From CAZHHH01 sp052400685 (GTDB lineage Bacteria > Bacteroidota > Bacteroidia > Bacteroidales > Marinilabiliaceae): a stretch of DNA of 64,000 nt. Under the pieces are notes generated by a model. It saw only the letters and a list, made by a program, of their open reading frames with translations, was not told where the DNA came from and searched no databases. Positions 25,298 to 32,230 of this stretch are shown piece after piece (the first letter of the stretch is position 1; each line of letters begins with the position of its first letter). A program made the translations under genes and the position numbers. The stretch lies in assembly GCA_052400685.1 (NCBI GenBank), contig JBQTGJ010000003.1. The stretch is one strand, 5' to 3'.

Positions 25298-26527
25298 TTA
25301 ATTGGTCCGCCGTTGTTCGGCTGAACTCTGATCATTTAACTTTGAAGGGTAAATTAATGCGTATTCCACCTGTTCGTAGGTTCCGGTTTGGTCGGTGAAA
25401 TAAAATTCGGATTCGAAGAGCGAGGCTAAGTGACAAAAAAGTTTAATTCGTTGGCTGGCTGGTATTTCTTTGTTAAACCGATGTTGCATGGTAAAGGAAA
25501 ACAGATCCTGATTTTTTCCCATGAAAATTTGTTTGAGCCCATGCAGATTAATGGTTTCCTCAATTTGTTCCTGATCTGTTAAAGCTTCCTCCGATATGGC
25601 CCCGGCTATATTTAAGGCCAGCAATTTTCGGTTTTTTATTTTATTGCGGACTTTAAAAATTAGTTTTTGGGTCTCTTCATCATTGAGCAATACCGAAATC
25701 GAGAGTCGGGTGCGGTAGCTTTCTGCCTGACTGATTGGAATATCCTGGTTTGTTGCCGCTAACTGATAAAAATTTGTTCTTTCTTTTAAGTAGTGTTTGT
25801 CTCTAAGCGACTTTAATTGCAGCACTTTTTCAACGATTTGAACTCTTTTTTCGATGTGGTTGAGATATTCAATGATTTGTTGCTGGATTTCGATGAGATT
25901 GTGAAAACTGCTATTCAGTGTTATGCGTAACCGATGAACGATTAGTTGTAACTCGGAGTCGGTGGCTGTTTTAAAGAATATATCCTCTTGAATCAATCGC
26001 TCAACGGCTTTAATAACACCCTCGAGTGCATCCCGCTGACTTCTGATATTGGTTAATTTTTCTTTTTTAATTTCGAAGTTCGTTTCCGTTTTATAGGTTT
26101 CGTCGGTATTGTTTCGGAGTGTTTTAACATTCTGAAGTGTCACCTGGTCAATGCGACGTAGATGTTTTTTTATTTTTATGAGATATTGCTCCCGTTTGGT
26201 TGCTTGATTTTCCTTCAAATAGTAGGACTGATTTGTTTTAATCTGATTTAGATTCTCTTGAATATACAGGACATGAACGGTTTCGTCAACTTCGAGAAAC
26301 TCTTCAAAGAATTCCTGCAAACGAGAGTCTAAGCTAACTTGAGATTGATTTCGAAAAAGCAGATTATAGGCAGCCAGATGTTCTAATTTTTCTGTATCAT
26401 GGTCAACTATGGGTAAAATCATCTCCTCCTGTATCGGAAACATTCGTTTGTCGAATAGGGCAGCGAACAATTTTCTGTATTTATATAGATCACCAATCAG
26501 TTCTTCAATTTTCTCAAATTTTGCCAT
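25298..26527 (-). CDS. jetA: JetA-like kleisin subunit
   Basis: A 409-residue, largely helical protein, first gene of the operon. I take the ATG at 26527 over the TTG 27 bp upstream. The N-terminal portion (KFEKIEELIGDLYKYRKLFAALF) and the long charged helices in the centre (about 120-290) resemble the kleisin subunits of Wadjet/MksF type, which bridge the SMC heads; the C-terminal part (EYALIYPSKLND) would be the winged-helix head contact. No catalytic motif is seen, as expected. The order kleisin, KITE, SMC, Toprim is that of jetABCD. Sequence divergence prevents assignment to a Wadjet type by eye. Confidence 0.72.
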   Translation of the reverse strand: MAKFEKIEELIGDLYKYRKLFAALFDKRMFPIQEEMILPIVDHDTEKLEHLAAYNLLFRNQSQVSLDSRLQEFFEEFLEVDETVHVLYIQENLNQIKTNQSYYLKENQATKREQYLIKIKKHLRRIDQVTLQNVKTLRNNTDETYKTETNFEIKKEKLTNIRSQRDALEGVIKAVERLIQEDIFFKTATDSELQLIVHRLRITLNSSFHNLIEIQQQIIEYLNHIEKRVQIVEKVLQLKSLRDKHYLKERTNFYQLAATNQDIPISQAESYRTRLSISVLLNDEETQKLIFKVRNKIKNRKLLALNIAGAISEEALTDQEQIEETINLHGLKQIFMGKNQDLFSFTMQHRFNKEIPASQRIKLFCHLASLFESEFYFTDQTGTYEQVEYALIYPSKLNDQSSAEQRRTN

Positions 26528-26628
26528 TTTTAGCTGATCTTGTGACCGGGCCAAGTCTTATTTTAGCGGCCTGTCGGAGTTTTTTATTTGTTGAAATGTA
26601 AAATTACTTAATTTCTTGAGAGATAAAA

Positions 26629-26636
26629 CAAATTTA
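26629..26636 (-). promoter_or_regulatory. Candidate -7 box of the jetABCD operon
   Basis: On the minus strand 26636-26629 reads TAAATTTG, a full match to TAnnTTTG, about 100 bp upstream of the jetA ATG. No convincing -33 element was seen. Confidence 0.45.
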
Positions 26637-26752
26637 CTTTCAATAACGTGCAGCAGTGCAGGCGCGACGTGGTCTGATCATATCGATATTGCGTTGTCAC
26701 TATTTTTACCCGGGGAGGCACGAACAGCGCCTTTCTGTGTCGAATTTGTGTG

Positions 26753-26932
26753 ATGAAATGAGCCATGTGAATGAATTCACACACAGGAGGATGATTGTCT
26801 TGTCGAGTTCCATATGGCGACTGAGAGACAAATTATAAACATATGAAACGAGCCATGGGAATTGTTTTACACACAGGGGGATAATTAGTTAGGCGAGTTC
26901 CATATGACAACTGAAAAACGAATTATAAACAT
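26753..26932 (+). repeat. Two tandem 90-bp ATG-to-ATG leader units
   Basis: Units 26753-26842 and 26843-26932 are each exactly 90 bp and closely alike; both contain GAGTTCCATATG and end AATTATAAACAT followed by ATGAAA. Unit 2 encodes MKRAMGIVLHTGG and TAA. In unit 1 the peptide frame is broken by early TGA codons (ATGAAATGA), leaving only MNSHTGG. After unit 2 the next ATG (26933) opens a frame of only 14 codons. The same unit precedes a full gene at 14975-15064, so here the downstream gene has been lost. Confidence 0.75.
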
Positions 26933-26954
26933 ATGAAATTTTTATCAGTAAAAA

Positions 26955-26979
26955 TACCGATAGATGATTGTTATCGGTA
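26955..26979. promoter_or_regulatory. Inverted repeat TACCGATA...TATCGGTA
   Basis: TACCGATA (26955-26962) and TATCGGTA (26972-26979) are exact inverse complements separated by 9 bp. The right half merges with the CGGTAAAATTGCCG palindrome at 26975-26988. The same TTATCGGT words recur upstream of the SatD-like gene. Confidence 0.5.
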
Positions 26980-26988
26980 AAATTGCCG
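26975..26988. promoter_or_regulatory. Operator-like palindrome abutting the DUF3307 stop codon
   Basis: CGGTAAAATTGCCG, a near-perfect palindrome, ends one base before the DUF3307 stop triplet. A sister site CGGTTAAAATGCCG sits at 28418-28431 on the other side of the two-gene unit. Confidence 0.5.
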
Positions 26989-27687
26989 TTACTGACATGC
27001 AAATTGGGTGATTAGGATTCCTGCAAGTGCGGCAAATCCAAAACTTAATAAGGTTCCAATTAGTACATATTCACTTTTTTGTGTGTCGTTGAGCCTTAAT
27101 ATTGATTTTGCGGCTAAAATTAAACCCACTGCAGCAAATTCGCCTATCAATATCAAGGCAAGTACCAGCAACCGTTCTACTATGCCAATTAATTTGCCGG
27201 CATTTGGTAAACTCTCACCAGTTGAATCTGAGATTTGTATTTTAAATACACTGAGCAAATTACCTATAATTATATTGGTTGGTTTGGTGATGAAAATAAA
27301 ACCTGCAATTGTGGCTATGGTCTTTATTTTTAAGTTTATCAAAAAATCTATTTCTCCCCAATAAGCATAGGCATATGCAACAATAATTATTAGTATTAAG
27401 TGGATTGCCTGATCGATAAAAAAGAAGTTTTTTGAAGAGTACTTTAATTGAAGTGCGCTTTTGGCAATATCAGTTAGTAGGTGAAGCAGCATTAATATGA
27501 TAGCGGCTTTCCAGAAGTTTAAATCCATTGATATGATGAAATTTAGCACACCAACAATGGCTACATGATAAATATGATACCATGTAATTGCTTTTCTGCT
27601 TTTTTTATCTGATATCGATTGAGATTGAAAAATAAAGTCAGATAACAAATGGGCTATGAATAATAAGAGAATTAATTTAATGAGCAT
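26989..27687 (-). CDS. DUF3307 integral membrane protein
   Basis: A 232-residue membrane protein with about six to seven hydrophobic segments. The first segment LIKLILLLFIAHLLSDFIFQ and the following YHIYHVAIVGVLNFI with paired histidines, then LLHLLTDIAK and FFIDQAIHLILI, form the pattern of DUF3307 proteins. I choose ATG 27687, which overlaps the SatD-like stop by 11 bp; the longer frame would need a TTG. Function is unknown. The obligate pairing with a SatD-like protein across bacteria suggests one functional unit, with the soluble partner as sensor or regulator. Confidence 0.75.
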   Translation of the reverse strand: MLIKLILLLFIAHLLSDFIFQSQSISDKKSRKAITWYHIYHVAIVGVLNFIISMDLNFWKAAIILMLLHLLTDIAKSALQLKYSSKNFFFIDQAIHLILIIIVAYAYAYWGEIDFLINLKIKTIATIAGFIFITKPTNIIIGNLLSVFKIQISDSTGESLPNAGKLIGIVERLLVLALILIGEFAAVGLILAAKSILRLNDTQKSEYVLIGTLLSFGFAALAGILITQFACQ

Positions 27688-28372
27688 GCTGGAAATAGTT
27701 TTCAAAATAGTTAACAGCTTTTTCGATTGATAACCAACCGGCAGCTGTGGAATGTTGGCTAATGGTTGATTGGTATTTATGTAATTTGGATGCTATTCTT
27801 TTTTCGGAAAGGCCAAGCAATTTTAAGTAGATTACTTCACTTTGTTTTGCTGAGAACCGGGTAAATATGGTATCAAGTAAGGATAAAATAATATCAAATT
27901 CATTTTGTAATTTTTCATTGGAACTACAAAAATACATTGTGTTTTTAATGACTACTTTTTGCTTGTTGGAAGTAGAGAAATTTTTAATTGTTCTTCCTGA
28001 CAGATAAATCGCTTCACCATCAATAATTCCTTTTTGAGGATTGAAAGTTTCCAGTGGGGCAACTGCGATTGCTAACCTGATACCATGCTCGTTGAAATAT
28101 CGTAATCTCGATTTATCTTTTTTATCGACATCATAGGAAAGGGATTTAACGAAAGCTTTTAATATAAGTGCAATACGAAGTGAAGGGGTGGGGGTGTCCA
28201 TTGCAAATTCTATATAATCGCCTTGCACAAGCCTTCCAAAGAAATTTTCTTCTTTGTATAATTCTTTCAATTCATCGATAAGTTGATGAATGGATTGTTC
28301 TAATTCTCTTTTTTCATACTCATTTAAAGATGTATATGAAATTACATCTGCCGAAATGGTTGCACGATACAT
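27677..28372 (-). CDS. SatD-family protein with C-terminal helix-turn-helix
   Basis: A 231-residue soluble protein. The N-terminal about 150 residues (YRATISADVISYTSLNEYE, FFGRLVQGDYIEF, GIRLAIAVAP, GEAIYLSGRTI) have the look of a nucleotide cyclase-like fold as in SatD proteins. The C-terminal 70 residues carry a helix-turn-helix (SEVIYLKLLGLSEKRIASKLHKYQSTISQH, in parts) of the sigma-70 region 4/LuxR kind. It overlaps the DUF3307 gene. The leader holds repeated TTATCGGT words and a palindrome, so autoregulation through its own helix-turn-helix is a reasonable inference. Biochemical function is not established. Confidence 0.72.
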   Translation of the reverse strand: MYRATISADVISYTSLNEYEKRELEQSIHQLIDELKELYKEENFFGRLVQGDYIEFAMDTPTPSLRIALILKAFVKSLSYDVDKKDKSRLRYFNEHGIRLAIAVAPLETFNPQKGIIDGEAIYLSGRTIKNFSTSNKQKVVIKNTMYFCSSNEKLQNEFDIILSLLDTIFTRFSAKQSEVIYLKLLGLSEKRIASKLHKYQSTISQHSTAAGWLSIEKAVNYFENYFQHAH

Positions 28373-28384
28373 AATTGTCGATAT

Positions 28385-28431
28385 TTATCGGTAAATATAC
28401 ACATAAATGACTTTTATCGGTTAAAATGCCG
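28385..28431. promoter_or_regulatory. Operator-like repeats upstream of the SatD-like gene
   Basis: Two direct TTTATCGGT words (starting at 28384 and 28413) precede the start codon, and the second forms the palindrome CGGTTAAAATGCCG at 28418-28431. They lie between the likely -7 box (28461-28468) and the ATG at 28372, where a bound repressor could block transcription. Confidence 0.5.
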
Positions 28432-28460
28432 TTAAATAATTTTTGTTTTGATGCGGAAAG

Positions 28461-28468
28461 CAAATATA
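28461..28468 (-). promoter_or_regulatory. Candidate -7 box of the SatD-DUF3307 unit
   Basis: Reads TATATTTG on the minus strand, matching TAnnTTTG, about 90 bp upstream of the ATG. Confidence 0.4.
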
Positions 28469-28559
28469 CCATAAAATCAATAACTTATGAAGACAGGGTG
28501 TAAGTGGGATACAATATGATTCAATTGCGTATTGAAGTCTCGGAAAATACTTTGATCTA

Positions 28560-28876
28560 TTGATGGTATGACACTTACGTCAACGATATAATTTTTGCAT
28601 AAGGCCAATAACAATTCCATCTGGTCGGTTTGGTTAATTTTCCAGCTTTTTGGAGCGATCTCCCAAAGTCAACCTTCCGGTATTAATCCTTAAATAAAAA
28701 AGGAAAAGGCGGTTGGAACGATAGTTTTTTGTTGACACAGGTATGGTAAAAGTCTGGAAACGGTCAGGGAAATTCTTGACAGACTCCTTATCCTAAGTAA
28801 ATTCATATTCGCCATCGTCTGTCTCAACCAGCAAGCCTGCATAAACATCCTGATAGTATATGTTTGCTTTTCTCAT
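28560..28876 (-). pseudogene. Decayed hipA (HipA N-terminal subdomain remnant)
   Basis: The ATG at 28876 overlaps the hipB stop (ATGA). Translation gives MRKANIYYQDVYAGLLVETD then EYEFT, typical of the HipA N-terminal subdomain, but codon 28 is TAG (28795-28793). Reading through gives FTIPVSTKNYRSNRLF; a frameshift then restores GLIPEG, where the usual Trp codon is TGA, and LWEIAPKSWKIN and MELLLALCKNYI follow. HipA proteins continue with a kinase domain of about 300 residues, of which nothing is found. The toxin is therefore inactivated by at least two stops, a frameshift and a large truncation. Confidence 0.8.
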
Positions 28877-29094
28877 GATTCACCATTTTCTGAAGATGCC
28901 TGAATAGGGATTGGTCCCATTTCATGACCAAACATTGCCAATACCTGATTGACCTTTTCCACGTTCAGGTTGGTTTTGCCCTGTTCTATCTTGCGAATAA
29001 CGGTCAGTGCCACACCCGCTTTTTCAGCAAACTCCTCCTGGGTTAGGTTCACCTCCTTTCTGCGTTGCTTTACAAAGTTAGCTAATTGATTCAT
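28873..29094 (-). CDS. hipB: HipB-like XRE-family antitoxin
   Basis: A 73-residue DNA-binding protein with one XRE helix-turn-helix (NLTQEEFAEKAGVALTVIRKI, about residues 16-36, in parts) and a short tail (MFGHEMGPIP) typical of Bacteroidota HipB antitoxins. HipB binds its own promoter and neutralises the HipA kinase. Here hipA is a pseudogene starting within the hipB stop codon, so this is an orphan antitoxin that may still act as an autorepressor. The frame is intact and length is normal. Confidence 0.85.
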   Translation of the reverse strand: MNQLANFVKQRRKEVNLTQEEFAEKAGVALTVIRKIEQGKTNLNVEKVNQVLAMFGHEMGPIPIQASSENGES

Positions 29095-29110
29095 TATATG
29101 TTTTTGAATA

Positions 29111-29142
29111 TAATCACATCAAATCTAGTGAGATTATATGTT
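29111..29142 (-). promoter_or_regulatory. hipB promoter and operator-like inverted repeat
   Basis: On the minus strand 29127-29120 reads TAGATTTG, a match to the -7 consensus. It is flanked by ATAATCAC and GTGAGATTAT, an imperfect inverted pair centred on the -7 box, as expected for a HipB operator. Confidence 0.45.
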
Positions 29143-29153
29143 ATAAGATATAG

Positions 29154-29976
29154 TTGTCGCTTTTATGTTTATTTTATATGTATTTGAATTTAAAAACAGA
29201 GTTTGCCGTCATTAGGAACTATGCCCTTATTGCAATGTTTTTTGCAGCTTGTTCATCAGATGATGATGATAAAATAAATTTAGACCCAAACGTCTCCGAC
29301 AGTGAGGTGGAAGATATAAGCGGAGGCGTCTATTTTAGTTCTTCTTTAGCTGGAGAGTACATTTTTAGAATCAATTTAAAAAATGGAGATGATGCTATTA
29401 CTTGTGATATGTTTCATTATGATGAATATATAGAACTGTCTTCAGCAGAAACAACCTGGCAGCCAGGCGAAATTCTGAACAACCTTAAATTTTCTAATTC
29501 TACTAATGATATAAAACTTATTCTTTTTCTTGATGAAGATGGGGAAGGAGAAGCACAAATTTTTGTTGAAAATGAAGAATTTGAAGTTGTATTATTTAAA
29601 TCAACTTCAAAACAACCAGTAAAAATTTATACTGGATTAAGTATTTCTAAATAAAATATATAAAGATGGCGTACCAAATTCATCTTATACAGCTCAATTT
29701 GTACTGATTATTAAAAATGAATTATATTTTGCAGGACAAAAAATTATAGATAAAAATGATGTTGATCAAAATTACTATTATACTCCACAAATGACAAATT
29801 TTATAGAAATAAACACCTCTGAAATTACTTTTATAAATCCAGATTTACCTGACGAGATCGAATATTGGAGTTGGCAAAGAATCGCTTCTTATAATGACAG
29901 TAAAATATACAGTTATTTACTTGACGAAAATAATTCTGAATTTATTCTTTCTTTGAAACGTCGATTCACAGAATAA
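29154..29976 (+). pseudogene. Frameshifted lipoprotein gene
   Basis: The upstream part (29154-29654) encodes a lipoprotein-like start (YALIAMFFAAC, Cys33, then SSDDDDK) and a beta-rich acidic domain, ending at TAA. From about 29641 a second frame continues without a break to 29976 (NKIYKDGVPNSSYTAQFVLI, then FAGQKIIDKND, and SEFILSLKRRFTE). Neither part looks complete alone; the junction is a one-base slip in ATTTCTAAATAAAATATATAAAG. The start is also unclear, since the lipoprotein signal lacks a good ATG with basic residues. I read it as one broken gene of about 270 codons; two adjacent genes or a sequencing error are alternatives. No family recognised. Confidence 0.6.
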
Positions 29977-29983
29977 AAAATAC

Positions 29984-30023
29984 AAATTGAAAACAGCGAT
30001 CTAAAGGTCGCTGTTTTCAATTT
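29984..30023. terminator. Bidirectional terminator overlapping the phosphoesterase 3' end
   Basis: AAATTGAAAACAGCGA and TCGCTGTTTTCAATTT form a perfect 16-bp stem with an 8-nt loop. It serves both convergent genes. Its right half encodes the last residues and stop of the phosphoesterase. Confidence 0.85.
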
Positions 30024-30777
30024 CAATAATAGCGGTATTCCGATAATTAGAATGCTCCTCCAGATGTACATACCCTAATTGATTCGTCACCAATTTTGTC
30101 CCTTTTATTTCTGTCTCCGGCATATTTACATGGTGATGCCCATAAATCCATAAATCAATATTATTATCAGCAATAAAATCATAATTCTCGGAGACAAAAG
30201 CAGTATTAATTATTGAGTTTTTGAACTGCTCCGGATTACAACGCTGTGTTGGAATATGGTGTGTGACCACAATTTTTTTTTCAGCAGTAGAATTTTTAAT
30301 TTCATATCTTAAAAAGTCAAGGCTTTCTTCATGTAGCCTGTTGAAATCAGCACTTTTTAATTGTTTCCCCTTATGCCTTATTTTGTGAAAATCATTAATA
30401 CTTTGCTCAATAATCAAAGATTTACTATTCGGAATACGTGACCAAAATAGGGTGAAAAAGAAATCAATACCCTCGATATTAAGCACCTTGTTATTCACTA
30501 AAAAAACATTTTTTCTCAGCGGCTCAAATACAGGATGATCCAATATTTGGACATCCTTTCCGGTATAAAACTCGTGATTCCCAGGGATATAGTAAGCCGC
30601 CTCAAAATTGTCGGAAACATAATCGAAGAACCAATGCTTAAAATGCCTTTTACCCCAATAGGTTATGTCTCCGGCCAGAACCAAAATATCACCAATTGGT
30701 TTGATCGGATTTTCATGCAGAAACTTTGAGTTTTGTGCAAATTCTAAATGTAAATCAGAACAATACTGAATCTTCAT
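30001..30777 (-). CDS. Calcineurin-like metallophosphoesterase
   Basis: A 258-residue phosphoesterase. Motifs follow the two-metal calcineurin fold: SDLHLEF (metal site I), VLAGDITY, GNHEFYTG, VTHHIPT and the closing YGHHHVN. The start is placed at ATG 30777, where the SDLH strand begins almost at once (MKIQYCSDLHLE); the longer frame adds only a hydrophobic 11-residue stretch. Substrate (phosphodiester, nucleotide or protein phosphate) is unknown. It is monocistronic and convergent with the broken lipoprotein gene. Confidence 0.9.
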   Translation of the reverse strand: MKIQYCSDLHLEFAQNSKFLHENPIKPIGDILVLAGDITYWGKRHFKHWFFDYVSDNFEAAYYIPGNHEFYTGKDVQILDHPVFEPLRKNVFLVNNKVLNIEGIDFFFTLFWSRIPNSKSLIIEQSINDFHKIRHKGKQLKSADFNRLHEESLDFLRYEIKNSTAEKKIVVTHHIPTQRCNPEQFKNSIINTAFVSENYDFIADNNIDLWIYGHHHVNMPETEIKGTKLVTNQLGYVHLEEHSNYRNTAIIEIENSDL

Positions 30778-32230
30778 AAAGAGGCAGAACAATTTTATAA
30801 ATAAGATCAAATATAGTGTTTAAAGATTTGTGAGGGACGGACTAGAAACAAAAAAAAAACTGGATAATAGTGAAAGGTACTACTGAAAGATATCGATTTT
30901 TTGGAATATTTAATAAATATGATGGATAATCTGGTGATACTGGTTCTTGTTGGAATTCGGGGGCCATTAACTAGTTTGGAGAACGAAGTTGGCTGTTTTC
31001 CTGACGAGCAATAGAATCTGGCCAATTGAAATTAAAATGATTTATAGGTTTCCCAAAGCTCCATATTTGCACAATCAAAGCAGTTACTTAATTGTAAATC
31101 CGAATATTTTTGTCGTAGGTCTTCAAGGTCCAGGTATCTTCTTCAGGAGGATGACGGATAGGGTTGAGTGCTGCCAGGGTATTGTTGCGGTTCACTATGT
31201 TTTAAAATTTGAAAGGTGGACGGCAGATTGTCTTGAAATGTTTATTTGAAGCATGACGTTTAAGCGTTAACTTTTTGGTCATAAAGCCCCCGGCATAACC
31301 GCTAAGACCTGACAGTAAAACGAATTGATCATCAAAGTTAAATAGTTCAATAGTTTTATTATTGAGTATTATTTTATCATTTGGATCTAATAACCTATTT
31401 TCTATATGTACAAATATCTCTGATCAGCTTATCGGTTGGCGGAACGTAGATATGGTGAATCTCCGGATTCATCTTTGGCGGATTAAAAAACGAGTGGTAG
31501 GTAAATTTGCATTTGGGCTTTGGTCTGTTTGGCAGGCAGAGTCACCGATGGTGATAATCAAATATTTTTGCTTGTCCATTGCGATCAGTTTTTATGACTC
31601 TTTATTTTTATAAAGGTAGCAATGAGGGGTACCAAAGGATGAAGGATGGTGCGGCTTTATGAAGAAAAGGACACCGCCTTTAGTCGAATAAAAGAACAAT
31701 AGTCTTAGTAAGATAATATCAATATTGTTCTTAAGAAGCACTTTCATTGTTTTGGGAAAACAAACTCCAGTTGGGCATTATTCTGGCATTTGTTATAACG
31801 GACTAAAGAGAAACTATTTTGCTGTTCGCTCTTTTTTGATTGTTTTTCTACGATAAATAAAGCTATAGCTCAAAAAAATAGGTACAATAGGAAAAATGCC
31901 GAAGGGTTACGGAGGATCACTCTGGGTGGCAGAACTTAGGTATGAATTTTATTCTAGGCTTTACTAACTCACAATGGGTGGTAATGCTCCGTTTTATTCA
32001 GCTTTTTTTTATTTTTAAATTTGAATTATCTAAAAAAATGAGGAACGGCTAGCAATACGCATGGCGAATAAAGCGGACAAACACAGCTTTCCCTTTGTGG
32101 AATTTGTGGGGAGAGATTAAGGTTGACTACCAGCCAATTTTTTTTACGAATTTATGTGCTTTTGTAACGTCGGTAGCTATTGGATACTACTAAGTAAAAG
32201 TTGTTAATAAGAAGGTTGAAAATTGGATTC
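30778..32230. other. 1.45-kb region without a convincing gene
   Basis: Open frames here are short, carry no ribosome site, and have no recognisable domain. On the minus strand 31580-31345 there are protein-like fragments in different frames (MDKQKYLIITIGDSACQTD, then FNPPKMNPEIHHIYVPPTD) and near 31345-31260 another (DDQFVLLSGLSGYAGGFMT). The pattern fits gene remains in decay, adjacent to the accessory block. The family cannot be named. No repeat of the dispersed type was found. Confidence 0.5.

Larger units (their letters stand above)
26528..26988. other. Intergenic region with 90-bp tandem repeats upstream of the Wadjet operon
   Basis: 461 bp that hold the jetA promoter (minus strand), the two 90-bp ATG-to-ATG units, a truncated 14-codon frame after the second unit, and an operator-like palindrome at its right end. 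Confidence 0.6.

Noticed and set aside
26753..26932. CRISPR-like or phage-related repeat
   Set aside because: Only two tandem units of 90 bp with no spacers; a third unit lies by itself in front of a gene, pointing to a leader element.
31362..31613. 83-codon plus-strand frame in the gene-poor gap
   Set aside because: No ribosome site or domain, and the opposite strand shows more protein-like, though broken, sequence.
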